From Candidatus Paraprochloron terpiosi LD05 (GTDB taxonomy: Bacteria > Cyanobacteriota > Cyanobacteriia > Cyanobacteriales > Prochloraceae), in contig CP073341.1 in assembly GCA_018141785.1 (NCBI GenBank), positions 3,317,422 to 3,381,421 of the forward strand: 64,000 bases of DNA. Reading direction: 5' to 3'. The translations under genes were made by a program, and so were the position numbers. How positions within the stretch are numbered: position 1 is the stretch's first letter; the number at the start of each line of letters is the position of its first letter. This document shows positions 37,022 to 46,499 of the stretch, piece by piece. The notes beneath the pieces are model-generated. The model was given only the letters and a program-made list of their open reading frames with translations, was not told where the DNA came from and did not search any database.

Positions 37022-38339
37022 CTGGTTAGGGGCACTCATGTTCGTAGGAGCATTATTCCTCCTGGCAACAGGCTATCCCGTAGCATTTGCCCTAGGGGGA
37101 ACCGCAATTATCTTCGGTGCTCTAGGCTGGTTCTTGGGTATTTTCGACCCAGTTTTCCTCTCCGCCATGCCTTCCCGCATTTTCGGCGTGATGGAAAACT
37201 ACACCCTCCTGGCTATCCCCTATTTTATCTTCCTCGGTTCTATGTTGGAGAAGACAGGTATTGCCGAGAAGTTGCTAGAAACCATGGGTATTCTCTTCGG
37301 ACGTCTCCGGGGAGGTTTAGCCCTAGCAGTAGTGGTAGTGGGTGCTCTACTCGCTGCTTCTACCGGGGTAGTGGCTGCCACAGTAGTGGCCATGGGTTTA
37401 ATTTCTCTGCCCATAATGCTCCGTTACGGTTATAACAAAGAATTGGCCACTGGAGTAATTGTAGCCTCCGGTACTTTAGGGCAAATAATCCCTCCCAGTG
37501 TAGTGTTGGTGGTGTTAGGAGACCAACTGGGCATTTCCGTAGGGGATTTATTTATCGGTTCCTTAATTCCTGGTTTAATGATGGCTGGAGCTTTTGCTCT
37601 TCATGTGCTCATTGTCGCCTTCTTGCGCCCAGAGTTAGCCCCAGCTTTACCCCCTGAAGTACGGGAAATTGACAGCAAAGCTTTGACAAAACGAGTGTTC
37701 CAAGCCATGGTACCACCTTTATTGCTGATTCTGTTAGTGCTGGGGAGTATCTTTTTTGGCATTGCTACCCCCACGGAAGCAGGAGCGGTAGGCTCTTTAG
37801 GAGCCATAATCTTAGCTTGGGGCAATGGAAAATTGAATTGGGCTGCCCTCAAGTCCGTGTGCGAAGGAACCATGGCCATTACCAGCATGGTAATGTTTAT
37901 TTTACTGGGTTCCACAGCCTTCAGTTTAGTGTTTCGGGGGTTGAACGGGGATGAATTGATGTTCAACTTGCTAGCTAACTTACCTGGGGGCAAAGTGGGT
38001 TTTCTGGCAGTTAACATGTTAACTATCTTTATCTTAGGTTTCTTTATTGATTTCTTTGAAATTGCCTTTATTGTCATTCCTATCTTTGCCCCAGTAGCAG
38101 TGGAGTTGGGACTAGATTTAGTTTGGTATGGAGTCATTATTGGTGCTAATTTACAAACTTCCTTCCTCACTCCCCCCTTTGGTTTTGCTCTCTTTTACCT
38201 CCGGGGAGTAGCGCCCCAGGAAGTGAAGACAGAGGATATTTATCGCGGGGCAATCCCCTTTATCTTGCTGCAAATGTTAGTGTTGGTGCTGATTATTACT
38301 TTCCCCCAGACTGTTAGTTTTTTGCCAGGGTTGAATTAA
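37011..38339 (+). CDS. dctM: TRAP transporter large membrane subunit
   Basis: A 442-residue polytopic protein with about 12 membrane segments and the DctM signatures [57 protein letters not shown] and [14 protein letters not shown]. It forms the transport channel with DctQ. The length is normal. The substrate cannot be told from the sequence; the binding protein that would set specificity is not in the window. Confidence 0.92.
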   Translation: MTSDWLGALMFVGALFLLATGYPVAFALGGTAIIFGALGWFLGIFDPVFLSAMPSRIFGVMENYTLLAIPYFIFLGSMLEKTGIAEKLLETMGILFGRLRGGLALAVVVVGALLAASTGVVAATVVAMGLISLPIMLRYGYNKELATGVIVASGTLGQIIPPSVVLVVLGDQLGISVGDLFIGSLIPGLMMAGAFALHVLIVAFLRPELAPALPPEVREIDSKALTKRVFQAMVPPLLLILLVLGSIFFGIATPTEAGAVGSLGAIILAWGNGKLNWAALKSVCEGTMAITSMVMFILLGSTAFSLVFRGLNGDELMFNLLANLPGGKVGFLAVNMLTIFILGFFIDFFEIAFIVIPIFAPVAVELGLDLVWYGVIIGANLQTSFLTPPFGFALFYLRGVAPQEVKTEDIYRGAIPFILLQMLVLVLIITFPQTVSFLPGLN

Positions 38340-38448
38340 GTTTCACGCAGAGGGCCACCAACATTAAGCAAATATTAAATTTTGTCAAGCAAGGGAACTT
38401 TATCGGGATTATATAATAGAGAAACCAATTCAATCTTGTTAATTAACC

Positions 38449-39519
38449 ATGTCACAATCCCAAGATGCTGCTAGATATCTGTTCTTTCCAACTCAATGTA
38501 TACCAGTTTTTGATTTTCGCTCAAGAACCTTCAGGTTCAGGCAGTATAAAAAGTTTCCATTCGGTGCTGGTTTATTGCACAATATTTATCTTTTGCATCA
38601 ATATTGTTTTGAAGCCAACAGACTGAATCGAACCCTTGTTATCGAGGATCCGGTTCTCACGGCTGCTCATAATAATGGATTTGATGCGACTTATTCATGG
38701 GATAAATACTTGTCCTTGTCCGATACTCTGGGAAACGCTGGAGTTAAGTTTATTCGTTTCCACGATTTTACCAAAATAAGCTTTCAACCGAAGGACATTT
38801 TTATAAATACCCATGATTGGAAAACTACCAGGGAAGAAAATGAGAAATATCAGCTAATCATCATCAAAAGAAAAAATCCTATAAATGTTCCTTCTCATCC
38901 GAGCTTACCCTTTGTTCGGTATTTTTCTGAGGAGGTAAAAAGAATAGGAGATTCTGTAGTAAGGAAGCTGGGAAATGAATTTTCTATCATGCATGTGCGT
39001 CGTGATGATGAACCCCAGATTTTCCCAGAAATAGAACCTGAGGCAATCCTGTCGAAAATACAGGGCTTTATTCCCGAAGGATCCAAGTTATATATTATGA
39101 CCAATGAAAAAGACAGACATTATTTTGACCTTCTGAGGAAGCATTATGATGTTTACCAGTATTTTGATTTTGAAGCATTAGAAGAAATCCTGTCGGGAGA
39201 ATCATCGGATAACTATATGCTATTCTGTGTTGAGATATATCTCTTCTTGAAAGCTAAAAAACACATATATACCTGGGCTCGGTTTAAATTGTTTCACAAA
39301 AATCCAAAGGCTGTAAAAGAAAATAAAAGAGACTATTTAGCACTGATTAATAAAACCAGAACGGAATTTTATAATGAGAAGCTCTCCAAAAGGCCGAATC
39401 GATTGAGAGATAAATTCAAGAACTTCAAGGCTGCCGAGAACATATTATACACAATTGCCAATCAAATGTTAGATAAAATATCATGGTTCAGGTTGATAAC
39501 AATCAGTTCCAACAGATAA
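38449..39519 (+). CDS. O-fucosyltransferase-like protein (tentative)
   Basis: A 356-residue soluble protein. The motif FSIMHVRRDDEPQIF resembles the (I/M)H(V/I)RR.D donor-binding motif of O-fucosyltransferase/NodZ-type enzymes, and KLYIMTNEKDRHYF fits the strand after it in such GT-B folds. The N-terminus GAGLLHNIYLLHQYCFEANRLNRTLV also fits the acceptor-side region. The assignment rests on these motifs alone. The gene stands by itself between dctM and the Dam-type methyltransferase, with AT-rich codon use. Confidence 0.5.
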   Translation: MSQSQDAARYLFFPTQCIPVFDFRSRTFRFRQYKKFPFGAGLLHNIYLLHQYCFEANRLNRTLVIEDPVLTAAHNNGFDATYSWDKYLSLSDTLGNAGVKFIRFHDFTKISFQPKDIFINTHDWKTTREENEKYQLIIIKRKNPINVPSHPSLPFVRYFSEEVKRIGDSVVRKLGNEFSIMHVRRDDEPQIFPEIEPEAILSKIQGFIPEGSKLYIMTNEKDRHYFDLLRKHYDVYQYFDFEALEEILSGESSDNYMLFCVEIYLFLKAKKHIYTWARFKLFHKNPKAVKENKRDYLALINKTRTEFYNEKLSKRPNRLRDKFKNFKAAENILYTIANQMLDKISWFRLITISSNR

Positions 39520-39607
39520 CTGATACAAGGAAGGCGGGCATCATTGCAGTTATAATATAATTATAACTGTCTCTGTGTCCTCTGTGTCTCTGCGGTTAAA
39601 ACAAAAC

Positions 39608-40522
39608 ATGAAACCTTTTTTAAAGTGGGCGGGGGGAAAAACTCAATTGTTAACCCAACTGGAGCATTTTTTTCCCCAGGAATTACATAATGGTACTATT
39701 AAGAGATATGTGGAGCCTTTTATCGGCGGTGGGGCTGTGTTTTTCCATATTGCTCGTCATTACCAAGTTGAAGAGTTTTATCTTGCTGATATTAACCCAG
39801 AACTGGCGATCGCCTACCGTACTATTCAGGAAGATGTAGAATCTTTGATTCACAATTTGTTCCAAATAGAAAGGAAGTTTAAGTTGCTGAACGAAGAAGA
39901 AAGAAAGGTATATTATTACAAGATACGCTCCCAGTTCAATAGTACCATATCTTATTGGGATAGTCAAGTATATCATCAAGGATGGAGTGAGAGAACAGCA
40001 CAAACTATTTTTTTGAATCGCACTTGCTTTAATGGCTTATTTCGGGTAAACTCAAAAGGAGAATTTAATGTACCCATGGGGAGATCTAAAAATCCCACTA
40101 TCTGTGATGAAGATAATTTGCGAGCCATTGCTAAAATACTGAAAAGAACTAAAATTGATTGCGGGGACTTTACTCAGTGCGAAGCTTTGATAGATAAGAG
40201 CACGTTTGTTTATTTCGATCCACCCTATCGACCCCTTAGTAAGACTGCTAACTTTACCTCCTACTCGAAAAATAGTTTTGAGGATAAAGAGCAATTAAGA
40301 TTACGGGATTTTTTCACTCGACTACACCAAAAAGGTGCTAAACTCATGTTAAGTAATTCCTATGTCCAAGATGACTTTTTGCCTAGAGAGTATCAAGACT
40401 ACCAAATTGAACGAGTTCAAGCTAATCGTTCCATTAATAGTAAGGGAGGGAAACGGGGTAAGATTGATGAATTGTTAATTATGAACTATACTGTAAGGCG
40501 CCAAGGGGCATCAGTTTTCTAG
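39608..40522 (+). CDS. dam: Dam-type DNA adenine-N6 methyltransferase
   Basis: A D12-class adenine methyltransferase of about 304 residues. It begins MKPFLKWAGGKTQLL (motif X/I), has YVEPFIGGGAVFF (SAM binding), FNVPMGRSK, and the catalytic DPPY in VYFDPPYRPLSKTANF. ATG 39608 is preferred over the earlier in-frame start at 39575, since FLKWAGGK is at the usual distance. No restriction gene is adjacent, so it is probably a solitary GATC methyltransferase; GATC lies within the cyanobacterial HIP1 octamer GCGATCGC. One such octamer falls inside this gene (39807). Confidence 0.88.
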   Translation: MKPFLKWAGGKTQLLTQLEHFFPQELHNGTIKRYVEPFIGGGAVFFHIARHYQVEEFYLADINPELAIAYRTIQEDVESLIHNLFQIERKFKLLNEEERKVYYYKIRSQFNSTISYWDSQVYHQGWSERTAQTIFLNRTCFNGLFRVNSKGEFNVPMGRSKNPTICDEDNLRAIAKILKRTKIDCGDFTQCEALIDKSTFVYFDPPYRPLSKTANFTSYSKNSFEDKEQLRLRDFFTRLHQKGAKLMLSNSYVQDDFLPREYQDYQIERVQANRSINSKGGKRGKIDELLIMNYTVRRQGASVF

Positions 40523-40677
40523 ACAAGCACCAGTAAATATTGCGTGCGGCTCGTTTCCAGTTTATTCCAAATCTCAATTCCTTGCCTAAGTACTTCCAGG
40601 TGCTCTTTATTGGCCATTTTCTCAATTTCTTCCTTTGCGCCTACTCGGTTGGCGCGATAATATAAATATTCAGTCAT
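40519..40677 (-). pseudogene. Remnant of pentapeptide-repeat protein N-terminus
   Basis: A 52-codon frame containing MANKEHLEVLRQGIEIWNK, the usual N-terminal motif of cyanobacterial pentapeptide-repeat proteins, here followed by ETSRTQYLLVLV and a stop instead of pentapeptide repeats. The switch point contains GTGCGGCTCGTTTCC (40544-40558, plus strand), identical to the first 15 bases of the group II introns B and C in this window. It converges with the dam gene and overlaps its stop. Confidence 0.45.
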
Positions 40678-40688
40678 CTTGTATTATT

Positions 40689-41099
40689 GTGATTAAATCC
40701 AACAATTTCTCATCCCTGAAAACCGCTCTCATTTATAGTGCAGTCTTCACCACCTTAACCCTAGGAGTCACACAAACCCCCGCTTACAGTCAAATCTTAC
40801 CCCAAGTCTGGGTTTCTGGCGGAGTTAAAGATGGAGATATCAGCTATGGTATTGGGGCTAGACTTGTGGATTTTGGCGTGGAAGTAGGTACAGGAGAAGA
40901 TGGATCTACCGGAGTAGATCTGTTAACATTCCAGAACTTCGTCATTGTTTCTCCCTATATTGGTATTGGTTGGTATTCTGGAGAAGATAATTTGGCTTTC
41001 TCTGGGGGAGTGCAAGTGGAACCCCCAGGAAGTGTGTTTTTCGGTGCCGGATATCACACCATTCGGGGTATTAATGGACAAATCGGAATTAAATTCTGA
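40689..41099 (+). CDS. Hypothetical exported protein, beta-rich
   Basis: Unrecognised protein of about 136 residues from GTG 40689 (a longer frame to 40635 exists). The N-terminus has a signal peptide ending near TPAYSQ. The mature part is rich in glycine and alternating hydrophobic residues (VWVSGGVKDGDISYGIGARL, YIGIGWYSGEDNLAF, GAGYHTIRGINGQIGIKF), and its last residue is phenylalanine, as in small outer-membrane beta-barrels. Location and role are inferred. It converges with ychF, 34 bases away. Confidence 0.5.
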   Translation: MIKSNNFSSLKTALIYSAVFTTLTLGVTQTPAYSQILPQVWVSGGVKDGDISYGIGARLVDFGVEVGTGEDGSTGVDLLTFQNFVIVSPYIGIGWYSGEDNLAFSGGVQVEPPGSVFFGAGYHTIRGINGQIGIKF

Positions 41100-41133
41100 T
41101 CTAAATATTTTTACGCGAAACTCCCAATCCATT

Positions 41134-42225
41134 CTACACATTAAACCGAAATAACATCACGTCCCCTTCCTGCACCACGTATTCCTTACCTTCAGAACGC
41201 ACCAAACCTTTTTCCTTAGCAGCAGTCATGGAACCAGCTGCTACCAAGTCTTCATAAGCAATGGTTTCGGCGCGAATAAAGCCTCGTTGGAAATCACTGT
41301 GAATTACTCCTGCTGCTTCCGGTGCTGTCATTCCTGCGCGAATAGTCCAAGCGCGACTTTCCGTCGGTCCTGTGGTTAAATAAGTCCGCAACCCCAACAG
41401 TTGGTAGGTAGCCTTAATTAAAGATGATAACCCTGCTTCTTCCACTCCCAGGGATTGGAGGAAGTCAGCTCCCTCTTCTGGGGACAACTCTATTAGTTCT
41501 GATTCTACTTGAGCGGAAACCATGATAGTGCCTGCTCCTTCTTCAGCAGCAATTTCCTTCACTCTTTCTACCCATTGATTCCCCGTTGCTAAATCATCCT
41601 CAGATACGTTGGCTGCATAAATGACAGGTTTACCGGTGAGCAAACCCAAGGGTTTCACCAAAGCCGCCTCTTCCAAGGTCAGGTTCGCCTGTCGTACTGT
41701 TTTCCCTTCGTTTAAGATGGCGCTCAAATGCTCTAATAATGCCAATTCTGTCTGAGCATCCTTATTAGTTTTAGCCTTTTTCCGTACTCGCTGAATGCAA
41801 CCTTCGATTTGAGTTAAATCTGCTAAGGCTAATTCTAGGTTGATCACCTCTATATCCCGCACTGGATCCACGGAACCGGAAACGTGGATAATATCTTCGC
41901 TATGGAAACAGCGTAACACATGGACGATGGCATCTACTTCCCGAATATTAGCCAGAAATTGATTCCCCAGTCCTTCCCCTTTACTAGCACCTTTGACTAA
42001 ACCAGCAATATCCACAAATTCCATGCGGGTGGGGAGGATTTTTGCCGATTGGGATATTTTGGCCAGCACCTCCAACCGTTGGTCTGGTACTGTTACTATA
42101 CCTATATTGGGTTCGATGGTGCAAAAGGGAAAGTTGGCTGCCGGAGCAGCAGCATTGGCTACGAGAGCATTAAACAGGGTGGATTTCCCCACGTTTGGCA
42201 GTCCGACGATTCCAGCTCTGAGCAT
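41134..42225 (-). CDS. ychF: Redox-regulated ATPase YchF
   Basis: A 363-residue Obg-family P-loop protein. It has the G1 loop [14 protein letters not shown], the G3 region [25 protein letters not shown] in place of the usual NKxD (which explains ATP rather than GTP preference in the family), and a C-terminal TGS domain ([18 protein letters not shown]...[10 protein letters not shown]). It binds ribosomes and is linked to the oxidative stress response in other bacteria. Full length, with ATG 42225. It is divergent from cbiT, and the 98-bp gap holds a CGCAGAGACGCAGAGG-type repeat. Confidence 0.95.
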   Translation of the reverse strand: MLRAGIVGLPNVGKSTLFNALVANAAAPAANFPFCTIEPNIGIVTVPDQRLEVLAKISQSAKILPTRMEFVDIAGLVKGASKGEGLGNQFLANIREVDAIVHVLRCFHSEDIIHVSGSVDPVRDIEVINLELALADLTQIEGCIQRVRKKAKTNKDAQTELALLEHLSAILNEGKTVRQANLTLEEAALVKPLGLLTGKPVIYAANVSEDDLATGNQWVERVKEIAAEEGAGTIMVSAQVESELIELSPEEGADFLQSLGVEEAGLSSLIKATYQLLGLRTYLTTGPTESRAWTIRAGMTAPEAAGVIHSDFQRGFIRAETIAYEDLVAAGSMTAAKEKGLVRSEGKEYVVQEGDVMLFRFNV

Positions 42226-42323
42226 AAGAGATTGTAAATTTTTTTTTGAGCTATAATATTATAGTTGGGATTTAATAAACCGCAGAGACGCAGAGGACGC
42301 AGAGTAAGAGAGGGAAGAGAGAT

Positions 42324-42929
42324 ATGAGAAATGATATGATGCTCTGGCCTTATGGGACTCCTGGTATTCCCGATAATTTGTTTACGCGGTTGCCGGGTAT
42401 TCCCCTCAGTAAGCGAGAAGTGCGCTTGCTACTGATTTCTTCCCTGCGAATGAAACCAAACTCCGTTTTGTGGGATATTGGCGCTGGGACCGGTACTGTG
42501 AGTATCGAAGTGGGGTTGCTCTGCCCTTCAGCTACAATCATCGCTCTGGAAAGAGATGAAGAAGTGGCTAATTTGATTCGCTCCAATTGCTCTCGCTTCA
42601 GTGTCCAGTGTGTGGAAGTGTTTGAAGGTACTGCGCCCGACTGTCTCCAAGAGCTGAAACCAAAGCCAGATCGGGTTTGTCTGGAAGGGGGAAGGAATGC
42701 CAAAGATATTTTAAAGGAAGTGTGGGAATATTTACAACCAGAAGGTAGAATAGTGGCCACAGCAGCTAATTTAGAGAGTCTCTATACCCTCTCAGAAGGG
42801 TTGGCTCAACTGCAAGCACGGAACGTGGAGGTGGTACAGTCAGCAGTTAATCGTTTGGAAACCCGAGGAATTCATCAAACCTTTGCTGCTGTGGATCCCA
42901 TGTTTATTCTCAGTGGGGAAAAACTCTAA
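42324..42929 (+). CDS. cbiT: Precorrin-8X/cobalt-precorrin C15-methyltransferase subunit CbiT
   Basis: A 201-residue class I methyltransferase with GIPLSKREVRLLLISSLRMK upstream of the SAM-binding motif LWDIGAGTGTVSIEVG, then ALERDEEVANLIRSN. These are CbiT/CobL C-terminal-domain features: methylation at C-15 with decarboxylation in corrin-ring synthesis for cobalamin. No other cobalamin gene is nearby. The downstream cdsA begins 9 bases later, suggesting co-transcription. Confidence 0.85.
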   Translation: MRNDMMLWPYGTPGIPDNLFTRLPGIPLSKREVRLLLISSLRMKPNSVLWDIGAGTGTVSIEVGLLCPSATIIALERDEEVANLIRSNCSRFSVQCVEVFEGTAPDCLQELKPKPDRVCLEGGRNAKDILKEVWEYLQPEGRIVATAANLESLYTLSEGLAQLQARNVEVVQSAVNRLETRGIHQTFAAVDPMFILSGEKL

Positions 42930-42938
42930 TTCTTATAA

Positions 42939-43817
42939 ATGTCTTGGACTCGAATTATTAGTGCAATAGTAGCTATCGCCCTTGCCTTGGGAGCGATCCT
43001 TCTAGGGGGATGGTACTTTACTGTTACTATTGGAGTTATTGTCTTTCTAGCGCAATTAGAATATTTTCGCTTGGTTCGCTCCAAAGGTATTGCTCCTGCG
43101 GGCAAAACTACCCTGGTTGTTTCTCAATTATTGCTCATTACCGCTGCAATCGCTCCGAACCTCAGTGACGCAATATTTCCCTTAGCAGGTTCTTCTATCT
43201 GTTTTTATTTGCTCTTTCAACCCCAATTAGCCAGCATTGCGGATATCTCTACCTCCATTTTAGGATTATTCTATGGTGGCTACCTTCCTAGTTATTGGGT
43301 TAAGCTGCGAGTAACTTTGCCTGAAACTATTCCCCTCGGTACTGTTGCTAGCAATAATTTGTTTGGCATAGGTGACTGGACTGACTTGAGTAGTTTTCCC
43401 CGAGGACTCACCCTAACTTTACTAGCTTTTAGTTGCATTTGGGCAGCAGATATCGGTGCTTACTTCATGGGTAAATATTTGGGTCGCACTCGACTTTCTG
43501 ATATTAGTCCAAAAAAGACAGTTGAAGGAGCTGTTTTTGGTATTGTGGGTAGTGCTGTAGTAGGAGGAGTGGGTGCTTGGTATTTAGATTGGCTCAACGG
43601 ACTAATTGCTGGGTTGCTGTTAGGGGGACTAATTGGTATTGTCAGCCTTTTGGGAGATCTAACGGAATCTATGATGAAACGAGATGCGGGGGTGAAAGAT
43701 TCTGGAGAGTTGATTCCTGGACACGGGGGTATCCTGGATCGCACCGATAGTTACGTTTTCACTGCTCCCTTGGTTTATTATTTTGTCACTTTGCTTTTGC
43801 CTTTATTCCTTCAATAA
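42939..43817 (+). CDS. cdsA: Phosphatidate cytidylyltransferase
   Basis: A 292-residue integral membrane enzyme making CDP-diacylglycerol from phosphatidate and CTP. It has about eight hydrophobic segments and the C-terminal signature SMMKRDAGVKDSGELIPGHG followed by GILDRTDS, plus IWAADIGAYFMGKYLGRTRL. Normal length. Its last 32 bases overlap the convergent lnt gene. Confidence 0.93.
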   Translation: MSWTRIISAIVAIALALGAILLGGWYFTVTIGVIVFLAQLEYFRLVRSKGIAPAGKTTLVVSQLLLITAAIAPNLSDAIFPLAGSSICFYLLFQPQLASIADISTSILGLFYGGYLPSYWVKLRVTLPETIPLGTVASNNLFGIGDWTDLSSFPRGLTLTLLAFSCIWAADIGAYFMGKYLGRTRLSDISPKKTVEGAVFGIVGSAVVGGVGAWYLDWLNGLIAGLLLGGLIGIVSLLGDLTESMMKRDAGVKDSGELIPGHGGILDRTDSYVFTAPLVYYFVTLLLPLFLQ

Positions 43818-45285
43818 TACCCAATACCAACAAAACTTTTGTTAACCAATCTCCCCACCTCACATATAAGGTTTGAGTCTGTCTTTTGTAGATGGTATCT
43901 TTATGAAGCTGGTAAGTATTAATCTGGGAGATCCAAAGAGTCCGCCCTCGGGGATCTACAATGGCAGAATAACCTGTATTGGTAGCTCTCGCAGCCCAGC
44001 GATCGCTTTCTATGGCCCGCATTACGTCCTGAGCATGGTGTTGAGCTGGCATACTATTGCTATAATGAGCATTATTAGAAGCAGTAATAATAAACTCACC
44101 TCCAGCAGCAATTTGACGGCGGAAATGCTCGGCAAAAGCAGACTCGTAACAAATACCTACAATTGCCTGTCCGAATGGAGTCTGAAATATTTGCTCCCCT
44201 TTACCCGCCACAAGACTAGCTTCTATGGGGGAAAGTCGGTTAATTATACCACCCAACAATTCCTCAAAGGGAATGTATTCACCCAAAGGAACTAACTTTG
44301 TTTTATTATATCTACTAATAATATTACCAGAAGAATTTATAGTAAAAAGGCTATTGGTGTAATTACCTCCTTCTTCACCAAAGGCTCCCACCCAAACAGG
44401 TACCCCCCACTCTAAAATTGCTCGATAAAATGTTGCCGAACTCGCCACCAAATATTGCCAAGAAAAAGGGAATGCAGTCTCAGGAGTGAGAATTATATCT
44501 ACCCCGTCAGCAGCTAAAGTTTCATAACCAGCAGTATAACCCTCAATGGCTTTGCGCCAACCAGCGGGATACAGCTTGATTTCATTGGGGATATTCCCCT
44601 GAATAATACCCACTTTAATGGCATTTTCCGCGAATGTATCCACTGGACGATTAAATAACCAAAATCCAATGCCATGGCAACTAACCAAGAATCCTAATGC
44701 TATGATAAAAGACTTAGTCTTCCAGAAACGAAAAGTTCCGTAACCCACAGCCTCAGCAATTAAACCATTAACTGCTACAATTGCAGCTGTGATTGTAGAT
44801 GGCCCCGATACCTGACTCCATTGCAAAATAGCCAAATTGTGAGGACTCTGTGTATAAGATAACCCACTCCACCACAAAGGTCCACTACTCCAAACTGCTT
44901 CCAAACCGCACCATACCGCAACTCCCACCAAAATTCGCCCCAACCCAGAGGAAAGGGAAAGAAATCTCATGACTGCGCACCAAGCTACCACTAAAGCTGC
45001 ACCCCAGAGAGTAATGAAGAGCCAGCAGAAAAGAGCGATCGCCAAACTCACTAACCAAGGAACTCCCATCCAAGTCATGGGATGAATCCCAGTTATCCAA
45101 AATAAAGCTAAACCGTGATAACCTAATCCCCAAGCTAAGGAAATGAGAAGATAGGACTCTTTTTTGGAGGTAATTAAGATCCAGAGGGGAACTAGAGCAA
45201 CCCAAGCGAGAAACCAAGCGGATACTGGAGCTGTTGTCAGCCCCATAAGGATACCGCTGATGAAAGCTAGGGCAATTTTTTTCAT
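43786..45285 (-). CDS. lnt: Apolipoprotein N-acyltransferase
   Basis: A 499-residue membrane protein with six N-terminal membrane segments and a C-terminal nitrilase-type domain. The catalytic triad is visible: Glu in ILTPETAFPF, Lys in NKTKLVPLGEYIPF, Cys in VGICYESAF. It adds the third acyl chain to lipoproteins at the outer face of the inner membrane. It is convergent and overlapping with cdsA. Upstream lies a CTCTGTGCCTCTGCGCCTCTG repeat (about 45290-45312). Confidence 0.93.
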   Translation of the reverse strand: MKKIALAFISGILMGLTTAPVSAWFLAWVALVPLWILITSKKESYLLISLAWGLGYHGLALFWITGIHPMTWMGVPWLVSLAIALFCWLFITLWGAALVVAWCAVMRFLSLSSGLGRILVGVAVWCGLEAVWSSGPLWWSGLSYTQSPHNLAILQWSQVSGPSTITAAIVAVNGLIAEAVGYGTFRFWKTKSFIIALGFLVSCHGIGFWLFNRPVDTFAENAIKVGIIQGNIPNEIKLYPAGWRKAIEGYTAGYETLAADGVDIILTPETAFPFSWQYLVASSATFYRAILEWGVPVWVGAFGEEGGNYTNSLFTINSSGNIISRYNKTKLVPLGEYIPFEELLGGIINRLSPIEASLVAGKGEQIFQTPFGQAIVGICYESAFAEHFRRQIAAGGEFIITASNNAHYSNSMPAQHHAQDVMRAIESDRWAARATNTGYSAIVDPRGRTLWISQINTYQLHKDTIYKRQTQTLYVRWGDWLTKVLLVLGIIEGIKAKAK

Positions 45286-45344
45286 TTATCTATCTCTCTG
45301 TGCCTCTGCGCCTCTGGGTGAAACTAATACCGATTTCTCCTTAG

Positions 45345-46109
45345 TTAGAACAAAAATCGCAGCAAGAGTCCACCAATACTTCCCAAAACCTTCTCTACTC
45401 CCCCTCCTCCACCCCGAGGAGCATTGCGAGCGAATTCCATTCCTTCCAGAAAGTTTTCTGCTCCCTGAAGTCCAGTCTCATTTCCCTGCTTTTGAAAGAA
45501 TTTAACGGCTATTTCCCCATCTTGAATTGCTCCTGGTTCGTCTCCCAAGCGATAACGAGCTAATCCCCTACCTAGGTAAGCGGGGGCAAATTGAGGGTTG
45601 ATACTAAGTGCTTGATTATAGTGTTCCACCGCTCTGTTATAATTGCCTTTCTCCGCTTCTGCTATCCCCCAGAAGTGAAACAGCTCTGGGGTTCCCGCAT
45701 AATTGGGAATGCCGATTGCTCCCTCCATATAAGCAGTATCCAAACTAACCCCGATTAAATTGGCATTGACGAGGTAGGCTTTTCTCAGGTCACTACCATA
45801 GAGTTTCGCCCCGATTAAAATAGCACCGCTCAGGTTAGCTCCGTACAGAGAGGTACCGCTCAGATCTGCACCGCTCAGATCTGCACCTCTCAAGTCCGCA
45901 CGACTGAGTTGAGCACCACTCAAATTGGCACCGGATAGTTGAGCACCAGCTAAGTTAGCCATGACTAAGCCGCTACCCTCCAAATCGCATTGGGGACATT
46001 GTTTCGTAGCTAGTAGTTGGGACAGGTGTTGAAGATTTTCGGCTCGAAGGGGAGGAGAGAGATTGAGGGTGGTGAAAATGGCAGCGGTGGCGAGAATTCT
46101 GGGTAACAT
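45345..46109 (-). CDS. Exported pentapeptide-repeat/TPR protein
   Basis: A 254-residue protein with a signal peptide (MLPRILATAAIFTTLNLSPP, cut near LRA). About twelve A(N/D)LSG-type pentapeptides follow (residues 40-130, for example GANLSGAQLSRADLRGADLS), then two TPR units (residues 150-210, GNYNRAVEHYNQALSINPQ and APAYLGRGLARYRLGDEPGA). Preceding them is a CPQCDLEGSGL motif, a common lead-in of this cyanobacterial family. Function unknown; it is probably a periplasmic protein-interaction module. Confidence 0.8.
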   Translation of the reverse strand: MLPRILATAAIFTTLNLSPPLRAENLQHLSQLLATKQCPQCDLEGSGLVMANLAGAQLSGANLSGAQLSRADLRGADLSGADLSGTSLYGANLSGAILIGAKLYGSDLRKAYLVNANLIGVSLDTAYMEGAIGIPNYAGTPELFHFWGIAEAEKGNYNRAVEHYNQALSINPQFAPAYLGRGLARYRLGDEPGAIQDGEIAVKFFQKQGNETGLQGAENFLEGMEFARNAPRGGGGGVEKVLGSIGGLLLRFLF

Positions 46110-46209
46110 AGCTTTTTCAGGGATGGACTCGCGATTTTTATATTATAATCTTTTTTGAGGCACTTTAGTCTAGAATGGAAATATACATTCCGCCCTATTT
46201 GTTCAGATT

Positions 46210-46470
46210 ATGGCTGCCACAATAGAAATTTATACCTGGAGTCGTTGCCCTTTTTGTATCCGTGCCAAGGCATTACTGAAGCAAAAGGGGTGCCACTTTA
46301 CTGAATATTGTATCGATGGAGACAATGATGCCAGAGAACAAATGACTCAAAGAGCGGGGGGAAGTTCCACCTTACCTCAAATATTTATCGATGATCAACA
46401 TATAGGGGGTTGCGACGACTTATATGATTTGGAATCTCGTAAACACTTAGATTTTTTGCTTCAAAAGTAA
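46210..46470 (+). CDS. grxC: Glutaredoxin 3
   Basis: An 86-residue dithiol glutaredoxin with active site WSRCPFCIRAK, the cis-proline segment STLPQIFIDDQ, and glutathione-binding GGCDDLYDLE. It is reduced by glutathione and reduces protein disulfides. It sits 29 bases upstream of gshB, an arrangement common in cyanobacteria, so glutathione synthesis and use are likely co-expressed. Confidence 0.95.
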   Translation: MAATIEIYTWSRCPFCIRAKALLKQKGCHFTEYCIDGDNDAREQMTQRAGGSSTLPQIFIDDQHIGGCDDLYDLESRKHLDFLLQK

Positions 46471-46499
46471 CTACACAACTAAAAATTTGGACCAAAAGC

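Noticed and set aside
37601-38170. 189-codon minus-strand ORF
   Set aside because: Lysine/serine-rich antisense shadow of dctM with no independent support.
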